Below, one piece after another: positions 17,120 through 25,940 of a stretch of DNA of 64,000 nucleotides. The stretch is from Candidatus Thalassolituus haligoni (GTDB lineage Bacteria > Pseudomonadota > Gammaproteobacteria > Pseudomonadales > Oceanobacteraceae): NCBI RefSeq assembly GCF_041222825.1, contig NZ_CP139482.1, positions 3,787,501-3,851,500 of the forward strand. Reading direction: 5' to 3'. Each line of letters begins with the position of its first letter. The first letter of the stretch is position 1. The notes beneath the pieces were generated by a model, which did not search any database, was not told where the DNA came from, and saw nothing but the letters and a program-made list of their open reading frames with translations. A program made the position numbers and the translations under genes.

Positions 17120-18034
17120 ATGACTTACAATGCCCACCTGTTGGACGGCATCATCATCTTTGCCGAAGTGGTCAGTGCTGGCAGCTTCACCCGTGCCGCC
17201 GACAACACCGGGCACTCCACCTCCTACATCAGCAAAGAAATCGCCCGACTTGAAGAACGCCTCGGCACCCGCCTGCTCAACCGCACCACCCGCTCACTGC
17301 ACTTGACCGCCGAAGGCCGACTCTACTACCAGCAATGCCAGCAAATCATTGCCGATGTCAGCAATACCCAAAACGCCCTGATGGGCCAGCAACAACAACC
17401 CACCGGCACCCTCAAGGTCAGCTGCCCAGTCAGCTTTGGCATGGCCCAGATGCGCGGCATATTCTCCGACTTTCTGCAGCATTACCCGCAGGTCGGCCTC
17501 GAAATCGACTTCAACAACCTCAAGGTCGACATCGTCGCAGACGGCTTCGACGTCGTGATACGAGCCACCCCGCAACTGGAAGACTCCAGCCTCATCAGCC
17601 GTCGCGTTATGCGTTCACGGGCCGTGACACTCGCCGCTCCGTCCTATTTGCAACAATACGGAACTCCGCAACGGCCAGAAGAACTCACCGAACATCACTG
17701 CATCACCTACACCTACCTGAAAACACCGCGTCTCTGGCACTACCGCAACCAATACGGCAAAGACATCCAGGTCGAGGTAAACAGCCGGGTCAGCAGCAAC
17801 AGCTCAGAAATGGAAATATCCCTCTGCCTCGCCGGACAAGGCATCGCCCGCATGCCCTCATTTTTATTCACCAACGAAATCAGCAGTGGCCGACTCATCG
17901 AACTGTTTACCGACTACCAACCGATGGTGATTGATATCTACCTGATCTACCCCAGCCGCAAACACATGTCTGCCAAAGTACGCTGCTTTATTGATTTTGT
18001 TGCCGAGCGACTGGCACAACGCACCGGGATATAA
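17120..18034 (+). CDS. LysR-family transcriptional regulator
   Basis: 304 residues. The N-terminal winged HTH (about 1-65) reads IIIFAEVVSAGSFTRAADNT, then STSYISKEIARLEERLGTRL and NRTTRSLHLTAEG. The C-terminal effector domain begins near PTGTLKVSCPVSFG. It belongs to the large DsdC/CrgA/AaeR-like group. ATG at 17120 has AGGAG six bases before it; the GTG upstream (17102) has no site. The AT-rich stretch in the divergent region (near 17010-17020) is a plausible LysR box. The likely target is the flavin reductase gene facing it. Confidence 0.88.
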   Translation: MTYNAHLLDGIIIFAEVVSAGSFTRAADNTGHSTSYISKEIARLEERLGTRLLNRTTRSLHLTAEGRLYYQQCQQIIADVSNTQNALMGQQQQPTGTLKVSCPVSFGMAQMRGIFSDFLQHYPQVGLEIDFNNLKVDIVADGFDVVIRATPQLEDSSLISRRVMRSRAVTLAAPSYLQQYGTPQRPEELTEHHCITYTYLKTPRLWHYRNQYGKDIQVEVNSRVSSNSSEMEISLCLAGQGIARMPSFLFTNEISSGRLIELFTDYQPMVIDIYLIYPSRKHMSAKVRCFIDFVAERLAQRTGI

Positions 18035-18295
18035 ACCTGGCGCTTGCTGTTTCCCTTTGCAAATTTCACACTCCCGATATTCGGTAGCCGTACCAAACCA
18101 GCCAATCAGGAGGCAGTCCGCCCAATACCTGCCTCGTATTACTGTGCCATCCGGAATCGACTGATCCATGGCGATTCCGGCATTGTGACGATAAGGTCTG
18201 GAGCATTATTCAGAATGAGCTGCCAGAACCGGAAAAACGGCGGCAGTGACGGCAGCACAACAACCGGGCACGACACCTCAACGACAAGGAACCCC

Positions 18296-18379
18296 ATGAG
18301 CGACATCAAGTTATTCACTCTTGAGCACGGCAAATATTCTCTACGGTTTTCCAATGTACGACGAACAAATGCAGGCTGA
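18296..18379 (+). pseudogene. Truncated start of a PD-(D/E)XK-DUF5655 gene
   Basis: The first 13 codons (MSDIKLFTLEHGK) and the preceding ACAAGGAACCCC are nearly the same as the start of the complete gene at 33543. Homology then stops and the frame ends after 27 codons. This is a broken duplicate, followed by a broken duplicate of the neighbouring nucleotidyltransferase gene (18670). Confidence 0.7.
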
Positions 18380-18527
18380 CATACATACAGGGAAAGTGAT
18401 TATCGGCGGTTGCGAAATGCCGGTAATCAATCAAGCCGGTGAATGGGACAGCCCGTACTGGCCATGCAGCCAGTGCGGCTGCGAGATATACAAGCAGGAA
18501 CATTTGCCACCGTTACCCGACAAGTAA
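18354..18527 (+). CDS. Small cysteine-containing hypothetical protein
   Basis: 57 residues from ATG, with a CSQCGCEIY segment that could bind a metal, and a MPVINQAGEWDSPYWP stretch. I do not recognise the family. There is no clear ribosome site, and the frame stays open upstream into the truncated gene before it, so it may itself be a remnant captured next to the breakpoint. Confidence 0.35.
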   Translation: MYDEQMQADIHTGKVIIGGCEMPVINQAGEWDSPYWPCSQCGCEIYKQEHLPPLPDK

Positions 18528-18669
18528 CCCGGGCACTTTGACCAAGCACTTTGACCAAGCACCTTGACCAGGCATACTGACATCAGACATTTCCGACAGC
18601 ACCCGATGCACTTCCACTCACCGCCGCCAGGCGCTACGCTGTGATCCGCTTTGTTGACGGGATAACGTC

Positions 18670-18786
18670 ATGCAAGCACTCACCACTTTACGTAGCTGCA
18701 AACACGAACTTCAGGATTGCGTTGGAGTACGGGAATTATCTCTGTTTGGCTCAACCGCTCGCGTCACCAACACCGGCAATAGATAA
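18670..18786 (+). pseudogene. Truncated MNT-type nucleotidyltransferase copy
   Basis: 38 codons starting MQALTTLRSCKHELQ and containing ELSLFGSTARVTNTG, close to the complete gene at 33202 (LSALRNCKAELQ, ELSLFGSTARATNTD). The frame ends just where the catalytic Asp-x-Asp should follow. The upstream AGGCGCTACGCT is also shared. The break lies about 55 bases before the MITE/IS110 insertion. Confidence 0.75.
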
Positions 18787-18851
18787 TGATACTGCCTGGA
18801 TTAATTATTCTTGGAGTAATCCTTCGGCAACTCTTCTAAAGGGGACATATA

Positions 18852-19133
18852 TAGACGCTCCCGCGGTGTCAAGGACGACTTCACCCTGGCACCTCCAAAT
18901 GCCCTTCTTTTTTCCTGTTGACCCTTCGTCGTTCGTTGCGATGACAGTGGCAGTTCTGACATATATCCGGCTTCTGTTCGGGATCAGCTCCCGCAGCCCT
19001 GATGAAATCCGAACCCTGGCACCTTTAACATCTATTCGATCTGACCACGCCGATCGTGTCCCGCTCAGGCTCTACCAGGGACGGATTGCCCCGTTACATC
19101 ATCAAACAACGACTACCCGATGGGTTCTTGCTT
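18852..19133 (-). ncRNA. Candidate bridge RNA/seekRNA region of IS110 copy 1
   Basis: IS1111-group elements carry their guide RNA in the long noncoding end after the transposase. Here that end is about 280 bases, against about 90 at the other end. It contains GACATATATCCGG (18958-18970). The target before insertion reads GGGGACATATA then TTTAATCCGG, so nine bases from the left flank and CCGG from the right flank appear side by side. This is the arrangement expected of a guide. The RNA itself and its fold are inferred. Confidence 0.45.
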
Positions 19134-20147
19134 TCAGGCCGGATTAAAGACCGTTTGACGTGTCAAAACGCTCCAGATAATCCGCGCCAGTTTATGCGCA
19201 ATGGCGACAACGCCCTTGTGCAATCCGCGACGCTGGACGATGTCTATCATCCAGCGCGCCAGATTTGTGTCTTCGTTTCGCTTGGCCCAGCGCAGTGTGT
19301 GACGTGCAGCCTGCACCAGTAATTTTCTCAAGTAGGCATCCCCACGCTTGGTAATCCCTGACATCACCGATTTATGACCACTGGCCTTTTGTCTCGGCGT
19401 TAACCCCGTCCACGCCGCAAAATCCCGGCTGTTATGAAAGACCTCCGCATTGCCCACCGTACTCTTGATGGCCGTCGCGATATGAGCCCCGATTCCAGGG
19501 ATAGAGATCAGGTTCTGGCATTGCTGATCCTGTTCGCCATAACGCTTTAATTCTTCGTTAATGTGATCAATCCGACGCGATAACAGGTCATATTCAGTCA
19601 ATGTCCAATTCAACTCCGACTGCATCATGCCAGACAGCTCACCTTGTTCCAGAATCTCGCGCAACCCTTTAAACACAGCATTGATCCCGATGGGAAAGAT
19701 ATAACCGTAGTCCGTCAACAAACCGCGCATCTGATTGCAAAGCGCAGTGCGATCCTTGACCAGCCGTTCTCGCATTCGATGCAGGCTCTGAACATCCTGT
19801 TGACCCAATGACTTGATCGGTACAAACCGGATATTGGGTCTCATGGATGCTTCATAAATGGCCAGAGCATCGTTCTGATCGTTCTTGTTGCCCCGCACAA
19901 ATGGCGTGACATGCTGGGCCGGAATCAACAGTACCTGATGGCCTTGTTGCTGAAATAACCTGGCCCAGTAATGCGAGGAATAACAGGCCTCCATGACGAC
20001 TCTGGAGGGTGTTTGCTCCAGCATGAATTGCCTGAATTTCTCCCGGCTGAGGCGTAACTGCTTCGATACCTTGTTGTGCCCGGAGACGATGCAGATCTGA
20101 AAAACGGACTTTGCAAGATCGATGGCGATGGTACTAATATCATTCAT
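19134..20147 (-). CDS. IS110-family transposase (DEDD), copy 1
   Basis: 337 residues from the second in-frame ATG (MNDISTIAIDLAKSVFQICI). The N-terminal RuvC-like DEDD domain is evident (Asp in AIDLAKSVF, Glu in VMEACYSSHYWARLF, Asp pair in GNKNDQNDALAIYEA). The C-terminal Transposase_20 domain has IPGIGAHIATAIKS and the Ser-containing region of the Tnp domain (WTGLTPRQKASGHKSVM). Copy 2 (52490-53503) differs at only a handful of residues. It is intact and so probably functional. Confidence 0.95.
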   Translation of the reverse strand: MNDISTIAIDLAKSVFQICIVSGHNKVSKQLRLSREKFRQFMLEQTPSRVVMEACYSSHYWARLFQQQGHQVLLIPAQHVTPFVRGNKNDQNDALAIYEASMRPNIRFVPIKSLGQQDVQSLHRMRERLVKDRTALCNQMRGLLTDYGYIFPIGINAVFKGLREILEQGELSGMMQSELNWTLTEYDLLSRRIDHINEELKRYGEQDQQCQNLISIPGIGAHIATAIKSTVGNAEVFHNSRDFAAWTGLTPRQKASGHKSVMSGITKRGDAYLRKLLVQAARHTLRWAKRNEDTNLARWMIDIVQRRGLHKGVVAIAHKLARIIWSVLTRQTVFNPA

Positions 20148-20236
20148 GTGGACGCTCCTCATATTGACGTTTTGCTCGTAACAAAACCTTAGCGCATTTG
20201 ACGCTGGATCATATGGGGAGCGTCCATCTCATCATC

Positions 20237-20495
20237 TATTTAATCCGGTGCTCACTCTGGGCCACCGGATGGTTTCGAATCACGAAGCCGACTTGCAGGC
20301 CTGACGGGTCAAGTCAAAAGTCGGCGACACCGAGTCGAGATCATCCGGCAGCCCCCGAAGGGCGCGGGTTGCCGCCGTCCAGTGCGGTGTTGACGAATTT
20401 GAAAAGGACTCGTCATTTCGCTGCATTCGTCGCCTTGCCCTGAACAACGGCAACACTCGCGCAGAGCCGTGCAGGATTAAATAGATGCCCCCCCA
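20237..20495. repeat. MITE-like element, main part (its left tip is at 18840-18851)
   Basis: About 260 bp with no coding capacity. It starts TATTTAATCCGGTGCTCACTC and ends GTGCAGGATTAAATAGATG. The other copies show terminal repeats of about 20 bp (AGGGGACATATATTTAATCC). An internal hairpin is formed around CGGCAGCCC and GGGTTGCCG. IS110 copy 1 separates this part from its AGGGGACATATA tip. Confidence 0.8.
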
Positions 20496-20553
20496 AGAAA
20501 CCCCCGGTTAAAACTGCTAACGTACGCCATTGAACGCATAACAGGAGCACAGA

Positions 20554-21738
20554 GTGAAAATCGAGTCTCTGTCGATCAAAAACTTCCGCGTATTCCAGTC
20601 AGTGGAAATCACGAAGATGCCGGGCCTCTGTGTCTTTGTCGGAGCCAACGGTACGGGTAAAAGCACCCTGTTCGATGTGTTTGGTTTTCTCAAGGATGCT
20701 CTGGCTGGCAACGTCCGTACTGCCTTGCAAAAACGGGGTGGTTTTCATGAAGTCGTCACCCGTGGCCACGCCCATGAAGCCATCGAAATTTCGGTACAAT
20801 TTCGGTTATTGATCAACGACGTAGAACGTCTGGTGACCTACCGGCTGGAAATTTGTCTCGACAATAATCGCCCTGTCATTGCCAGCGAAATACTCAGATA
20901 CAAACGTGGTAAATATGGCTCTCCCTATCACTTTATCGATTTCCAGAAAGGCAAGGGTTACGCCATCGTTAATGAAGACGATTTTAATAAAGAAGACTCA
21001 GAGCTGGAGCGAGAAGAACAAACCCTGGACAGCCCGGATATTCTGGCCATCAAGGGACTGGGCCAATTCCAGCGTTTCAAGGCGGCCAGTGCCTTCCGGC
21101 AGCTGATAGAACATTGGCATGTGTCTGACTTTCACATCAGTGAGGCTCGCCCATCGCAGGATGCCGGTTATGCCGAACATCTGTCGGTCAGAGGCGATAA
21201 CACCGCGCTGGTAGCCCAGTATCTGTACGAACAACACCCGGATATCTTTAGCCAGGTACTGGCAAAGATGAAACAACGGGTTCCTGGTATCAAAGATGTC
21301 AAGGCGATCGAAACAGATGATGGCCGTATTCTGCTCAAGTTTCAGGATGGCTCATTCAAAGACCCGTTTATTTCTCGTTATGTCTCTGATGGCACTATCA
21401 AGATGTTCGCGTACCTTCTGTTGCTTCATGACCCGGCCCCTCATCCACTACTCTGTGTCGAAGAACCCGAGAACCAACTGTATCCCAGCTTGATGCCCGA
21501 ACTGGCGGAAGAATTCCGTCTTTATGCCGAACGCGGAGGACAGGTTCTGGTGTCCAGCCACTCCCCCGATATGCTCAACAGTATTCAGTTATCAGAAATT
21601 TTCTGGCTGAAAAAAGAGCAAGGACTGACGATCATTCAACGCGCCTCTGACAATCCGTTGCTGGTCAACCTGGCGGCTGCCGGAGACCTGCCCGGTGCAC
21701 TCTGGAAACAAGGACTGTTTGATGGAGTAGACCCTTGA
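20554..21738 (+). CDS. AAA_21-type SMC-like ATPase, defence-type
   Basis: 394 residues. Walker A GANGTGKST (30-38) follows the RecF/OLD-like start MKIESLSIKNFRVFQSVEI. The ABC-type signature region is around RYVSDGTIKMFAYLLLL; Walker B LLCVEEPENQLYPSLMPEL and the switch His VSSHSPDMLNS follow. Such ATPases pair with a nuclease or effector. The next gene, one base away, encodes a DUF4276 TOPRIM-like protein, giving the two-gene layout of OLD class 4/PARIS-like systems. It would sense phage or foreign DNA; this is inference from architecture. It starts the accessory island after the MITE. Confidence 0.85.
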   Translation: MKIESLSIKNFRVFQSVEITKMPGLCVFVGANGTGKSTLFDVFGFLKDALAGNVRTALQKRGGFHEVVTRGHAHEAIEISVQFRLLINDVERLVTYRLEICLDNNRPVIASEILRYKRGKYGSPYHFIDFQKGKGYAIVNEDDFNKEDSELEREEQTLDSPDILAIKGLGQFQRFKAASAFRQLIEHWHVSDFHISEARPSQDAGYAEHLSVRGDNTALVAQYLYEQHPDIFSQVLAKMKQRVPGIKDVKAIETDDGRILLKFQDGSFKDPFISRYVSDGTIKMFAYLLLLHDPAPHPLLCVEEPENQLYPSLMPELAEEFRLYAERGGQVLVSSHSPDMLNSIQLSEIFWLKKEQGLTIIQRASDNPLLVNLAAAGDLPGALWKQGLFDGVDP

Positions 21739-21739
21739 T

Positions 21740-22333
21740 ATGACCATGCTGGTGTTTCTGCTGGAAGAGCCTTCGGCCAAAAAGGTACTTGATGAAATAC
21801 TGCCCAGATTCCTTCCCACAGAGGTGACTTTTATCTGTATACCTCATGAAGGGAAGACCGATCTGGAGCAATCCATTCCCAATAAACTACGAGGCTGGAA
21901 CGTCCCGAATAGCTGGTTCGTTGTCGTAAGAGACAAGGATCAAGGGGACTGCATTGCGCTCAAACAACGACTGAAACAACTCTGCACCGACAATGGGCGA
22001 CCTGAAACCCTGGTACGTATCGTGGTTCACGAACTGGAAAGCTGGTTTCTGGGAGACCTTGCAGCAGTCGCCCATGCTTTTAACCAACCGACACTGGCCA
22101 AAAAGCAAAACAGCAAGAAGTTTCGCAACCCGGATGCTCTTGCAAACGCCCAGCAGGAACTGAAAAAGCTGATCAAGGGTTACCAGAAAAACTCCGGTGC
22201 TCGGGCCATCGCTCCCCATTTATCCCTGATCGATAACCAGTCAGAAAGCTATCGGCAATTTCTGAGCGGTGTCACTCGTTTTCTGAATGAATGCCGCGCA
22301 GCAGACCACCAAGCAGACAGGAATAAACCATGA
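21740..22333 (+). CDS. DUF4276 (TOPRIM-like) effector partner of the AAA ATPase
   Basis: 197 residues. The conserved acidic positions of a TOPRIM fold are visible: Glu9/Glu10 in MLVFLLEEPSAKKVL and the Asp-x-Asp pair (65, 67) in WFVVVRDKDQGDC. VHELESWFLGDLAAV is a hallmark of DUF4276. This suggests a metal-dependent nuclease, perhaps acting on host tRNA or DNA when triggered, as AriB does in PARIS; no experimental function can be claimed. It begins directly after the ATPase stop and its end overlaps the ATG of the next gene, so all are one operon. An alternative start is the second Met, two codons in. Confidence 0.75.
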   Translation: MTMLVFLLEEPSAKKVLDEILPRFLPTEVTFICIPHEGKTDLEQSIPNKLRGWNVPNSWFVVVRDKDQGDCIALKQRLKQLCTDNGRPETLVRIVVHELESWFLGDLAAVAHAFNQPTLAKKQNSKKFRNPDALANAQQELKKLIKGYQKNSGARAIAPHLSLIDNQSESYRQFLSGVTRFLNECRAADHQADRNKP

Positions 22334-22743
22334 GTTTTCCTGAACAAAAGATCATTGCTCTGGCGCAACAGCGCCCCGAAGTGCAGGTTGTCTGGCTCTA
22401 CGGATCACACGCCAAAGGCAATGCAGGCGCATACTCGGACATTGATCTGGCTGTTGCATTCGACCCTGTGCAATTGGCCAACAAGCTGGAAACCCGTTTG
22501 CGTCCGGAGCTGTTAGCGGAAGACTGGCGGCAGCAATTGGGGTTGTCAGAAAACGGACTTTCGATATTGGACATTAATCAATCGCCCATTCCGCTTGCCT
22601 ATTCGGTGATATCCGCGAATCGGGTACTCTGGAGCGCCGATAAAGGGCGGCGATTACAAGAAGAAGCCCGGATCATGTCGATGATGGAGCTGGACTACCA
22701 AAGTTTCTCCACGACCCACAACGGAGGCATCCATGACAGATAG
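22330..22743 (+). CDS. mntA: MntA-type nucleotidyltransferase antitoxin
   Basis: 137 residues. The minimal nucleotidyltransferase motif GSHAKGN with Asp37 and Asp39 in SDIDLAV is complete. MntA enzymes add AMP groups to the tyrosine of HepT and neutralise it. The gene overlaps the DUF4276 stop (ATGA) and its own end overlaps hepT by 11 bases, the standard antitoxin-then-toxin coupling. It is longer than the 96-residue nucleotidyltransferase at 33202 and belongs to the YbaK/MntA branch with a C-terminal helix region. Confidence 0.88.
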   Translation: MSFPEQKIIALAQQRPEVQVVWLYGSHAKGNAGAYSDIDLAVAFDPVQLANKLETRLRPELLAEDWRQQLGLSENGLSILDINQSPIPLAYSVISANRVLWSADKGRRLQEEARIMSMMELDYQSFSTTHNGGIHDR

Positions 22744-23155
22744 CGCTTACCTGTATGCCATGAAAAACTCTCTGGCCCGATGTCGGGCTGAACTGGACGA
22801 GCTATCCGGTCTGCTGGCCCAGCGTTCACTCTCAAACCTTGAATACCGTGCTGCCGAGCGCACCTTACAAATCACCATCGAAAGCTGTATTGGCATCGCC
22901 AAACACTGGGCCAAAGCCTTGTCTGGCAGCAGTCCTGAAAATGCCGGTATGGCCTTCGAAATACTGGCACAACACCAGCAACTGGAAACCCAGTCACTGG
23001 TCGGATGGCGCAAGGTCATTGGTTTGCGAAATGTCCTGGTTCACGATTATCTGAACGTTGACCCGGACATTGTCCGCAGCGTGATTCAGGGTGGCTACAC
23101 CCGGCAGCTATTTGAGTTTGCCGAACAGGGACGAGAGTGGCTGGCGAAGCATTAA
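22733..23155 (+). CDS. hepT: HepT-type HEPN toxin RNase
   Basis: 140 residues, all helical. The RX4HXY catalytic motif is intact: Arg99, His104 and Tyr106 in RNVLVHDY. TLQITIESCIGIAKHWAK is the conserved first HEPN helix. HepT is a ribonuclease silenced by AMP addition to the motif tyrosine by MntA. The coding region follows mntA with an 11-base overlap. It forms a complete toxin-antitoxin pair inside a defence cluster. Confidence 0.9.
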   Translation: MTDSAYLYAMKNSLARCRAELDELSGLLAQRSLSNLEYRAAERTLQITIESCIGIAKHWAKALSGSSPENAGMAFEILAQHQQLETQSLVGWRKVIGLRNVLVHDYLNVDPDIVRSVIQGGYTRQLFEFAEQGREWLAKH

Positions 23156-23484
23156 CCAGCACTCGATACACTCATAAAAGCTGCACTCTGAAAACTGGTA
23201 TTAAATGGAACGCTGGCTCTGATCAGCCAGAGAATAAGAATGAAAAACATAGATTTTTCAAGCACATCAACGAACTATGGGCCAAATACAATTCATTTAT
23301 AGATGGCAAGCTGGCAACTCAGTATGTCATTCCGAGCGAGAATCCCTTCTCAAATTGGGATGCCTCGGATCGTTATGCTAACGAAAATGAATTCACTCAG
23401 GAACGCGTGCAACAACACCAAAAAGCTGCAAAATCCATCCAAAAACTGGTTAAAGACTACCAACTGAGCCAAGAAAAACCATGA
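23137..23484 (+). CDS. Small hypothetical protein before the KGGVGR ATPase
   Basis: At most 115 residues from GTG (23137), which overlaps the hepT end by 19 bases; the true start may be later, as no good ribosome site is seen. The C-terminal 75 residues look like real protein: ELWAKYNSFIDGKLATQYVI, then FSNWDASDRYANENEFTQER, then a charged helix. Its stop overlaps the ATG of the ATPase gene (ATGA), so translation is probably coupled and the two likely act together. The family is not recognised. Confidence 0.5.
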   Translation: MAGEALTSTRYTHKSCTLKTGIKWNAGSDQPENKNEKHRFFKHINELWAKYNSFIDGKLATQYVIPSENPFSNWDASDRYANENEFTQERVQQHQKAAKSIQKLVKDYQLSQEKP

Positions 23485-24710
23485 TCACCTTTGACCAGAT
23501 CACCTCGACTCTTCAGGCAATATTTGCCCAACACTTACCGTTACTGACGGAGCTTGGCACCGTGCTGATTAACCGCGACCTGAACGGTCGTGTGCGCCTG
23601 ATTCTGTCGGAAACCGTTGAAAATGATGCAGAACTGACTTCGCGACTGCAGCCATTGCTTGAAGCCATCAGTGAACAACTGGCTCCACATGCATGGCCCG
23701 CAGAGAGACTAGTACTGTTTGAAGAAAATCTGGACGCAATAAAAAAAGAAGCTCCAGGTTTTGCGCTTGACGGGTTCGATGACGTATTCATTGTTGACCG
23801 CCTGGCGACGGAAACCGACTGGCAAACCATAACCCAAGCATCTGAATCTGGCCCGGCCCGTGTGGTGTTCTTCTCCATCAAAGGTGGCGTTGGCCGTTCT
23901 TCGGCTCTGGCTGCTACGGCTTGGTCTCTGGCGCAGGCTGGTAAAAAGGTTCTGGTGCTCGACCTTGATCTGGAATCCCCCGGTCTCTCGACTGCGATTC
24001 TGCCTCTCGAAAAGCAGCCCGCTTACGGTATTACGGATTGGCTGGTCGAGGATCTGGTCGATAACGGCGATAACGTCATGCAACACATGGTCGCCAGCAG
24101 TGATTTATCTCGTGATGGTGAGATTCTGGTCATACCTGCCCATGGTGCACATCCCGGCGAATATATTTCCAAGCTGGGCCGGGTCTGGATGCCCAAACTG
24201 CAGGCCAACGGCAGCCGCGAAAGCTGGTCGCAACGTCTGCAGCGGCTGATCCTACAACTCGAAAACAAGTATCAGCCCGATATTGTGTTGATCGACTCCC
24301 GCGCCGGTATCGACGAAGTCGCTTCCAGCTGTATTACCGATCTGGGCGCCAGATTGATCTTGTTGTTTGCGATTGACGGCAGTCAGACCTGGAGCGGTTA
24401 TAAAATTCTGTTCGAACACTGGCAGCGCAGTCACTCTATTATCGACATCCGCAAACGCCTGCAAATTGTCTCGGGATTAACCCCGGATACCGATACCATC
24501 AGCTATCTCGAACGTCTGCGGGAAAACGCCTGCAATCTGTTTGCCGACACCCAATACGACGATATTAAACCCGGAGAAGTGATAGGCGACAGCTGGAACT
24601 TTGAAGAATCCGATGATACAGCTCCGCACTCGCCCTGGGCAGTACACTGGCACCGCAGTTTTACCGGATTACAATCGTTGCATGGGCGACTCATCGAAAT
24701 TACACATTAG
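23481..24710 (+). CDS. KGGVGR-motif variant ParA/MinD-like ATPase
   Basis: 409 residues. The deviant Walker A of MinD/ParA proteins appears as KGGVGRSSAL (134-143), with Arg in place of the usual Lys and Ser in place of Thr. LDLDLESPGL is the A' motif and VLIDSRAGIDEV the Walker B. About 130 residues of unassigned N-terminal sequence precede the ATPase. KGGVGR variants form a named subgroup often found among defence genes; the function is not established. It is coupled to the small gene before it. The coding region ends by overlapping the 3' end of a convergent RHS remnant by 11 bases. Confidence 0.8.
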   Translation: MITFDQITSTLQAIFAQHLPLLTELGTVLINRDLNGRVRLILSETVENDAELTSRLQPLLEAISEQLAPHAWPAERLVLFEENLDAIKKEAPGFALDGFDDVFIVDRLATETDWQTITQASESGPARVVFFSIKGGVGRSSALAATAWSLAQAGKKVLVLDLDLESPGLSTAILPLEKQPAYGITDWLVEDLVDNGDNVMQHMVASSDLSRDGEILVIPAHGAHPGEYISKLGRVWMPKLQANGSRESWSQRLQRLILQLENKYQPDIVLIDSRAGIDEVASSCITDLGARLILLFAIDGSQTWSGYKILFEHWQRSHSIIDIRKRLQIVSGLTPDTDTISYLERLRENACNLFADTQYDDIKPGEVIGDSWNFEESDDTAPHSPWAVHWHRSFTGLQSLHGRLIEITH

Positions 24711-25680
24711 CAAATGCTTGTAGCCGATTGTTGATACTGGTTCCACCGAATAGATAATCAACGATACCACTCTCAGGATTTAAAGATCCTAACCCTGCCC
24801 TTGCAACTGGATCACCTGCAGCCAACCTGGATTCCCAAAACTCTTGGATTTTTCCGTCGGCTACAAGTTGGCGTTCAGCATCTGTAATGGAGTAGTCCTT
24901 TTGTGCATCTCCCTGATGCATAAAATCATTAAACAACTGCTGCATGGCACCAGTCATTGCACCATTGACAAACCCTTGCGTACCACCACCCGTAATCACG
25001 GATGTGGTGCCGCCCACGATTGCTCCCAGCATGGCATGACCCATGGCGCTGTTCATAGCGGAATGCCAGCTTTGTGGTGCCATCTCGACCATTTGCTGTG
25101 GCAAGGTATTGGCTGCAAACGAGGAAGCAGCTCCACGCCAGAAACTGCCACCACTTGCCCGAGACGATGCTCCACCCACCAACATATGCAACCCGACTCG
25201 CTCAGCCCCGGTAATGGAACCAGCCTGTGCCAGCTCACCAATCCCGTATGATGCACCAACAGTAACAGCCGCAATCGCTGCCGTCTTCAAACCAACCTTG
25301 AAGCCCTTGGCAATGATCCCGGATGATATACCTTGAATCGCCACACACCCCATCCCTGCGGTTGGAGCCGCCGTCGCAGCACACCCCGCCGCCGCCGGCA
25401 ATAACGCAAACGTTCGGGGGTTACTGGCCGCTTTTTCGCGGAACCAGGCACCAGACTGGTCGGTATATTAGCGTTGCTAGTCGTCCTGTTTGACCCCCGG
25501 CTGCCAACATAACTGCCCAGTTTACTGACCGCCCTGGTCAGGGATCTAACCGGATTCCAGAGATAACCACTCGGGTCAACCAGACTGACCGGGTTGTTCA
25601 TTACATAGCTGTAACGGTTGAACGACTGGCTGTTGGCCCGCAACAACCGGGACATCCACCAATGGCTGATGAGCAGCAAG
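24700..25680 (-). pseudogene. RHS-repeat protein C-terminal fragment, frameshifted
   Basis: The 5' part reads FNRYSYVMNNPVSLVDPSGY, the hallmark RHS core end, followed by a variable C-terminal region. The frame then shifts near 25430-25440, at the GCGAAAAAGC stretch. The second frame continues for 233 residues (Ala/Gly-rich hydrophobic helices, then LQAFANV) to a stop. There is no RHS body upstream. So this is the tip of an RHS/YD-repeat polymorphic toxin left by recombination. The C-terminal domain is not recognised and no immunity gene is evident. Confidence 0.75.
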
Positions 25681-25940
25681 AGTTTATCCTAGCTGCTGCA
25701 TAGGCCCTGGCGTAGTCATTGAATGCATCGGAAATCCGGTTTTCGTCTTGTGAATCTCTGGTTTTCTCCAAATTACAGAATGCTGATTTGGGTGGTTGTC
25801 CGGGTTGTCTCTTGCGGGTTGCCTCCTGATTGACTCTGCTTGAACTCCAACGAGTATTGCGTCGTCTTTTTCTGATTTTTGCAGGCTGGCATTGGGCACC
25901 TTTTGCTGAGTCAAAAGGGGTTCGTAAAAGCAGGGCAAAA

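Larger units (their letters stand above)
18852..20236 (-). mobile_element. IS110 family (IS1111 group) insertion sequence, copy 1
   Basis: About 1.39 kb with one transposase gene. Subterminal inverted repeats GACGCTCCC (18854-18862) and GGGAGCGTC (20216-20224) lie at unequal distances from the ends, which marks the IS1111 group. No terminal inverted repeats or clear target duplication are seen. The left junction is AGGGGACATATAT and the right is TATTTAATCCGG. Together they rebuild the terminal repeat of the MITE-like element, so the element inserted within that repeat. Exact ends are uncertain by a few bases. A near-identical copy is at 50938-53592. Confidence 0.85.
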
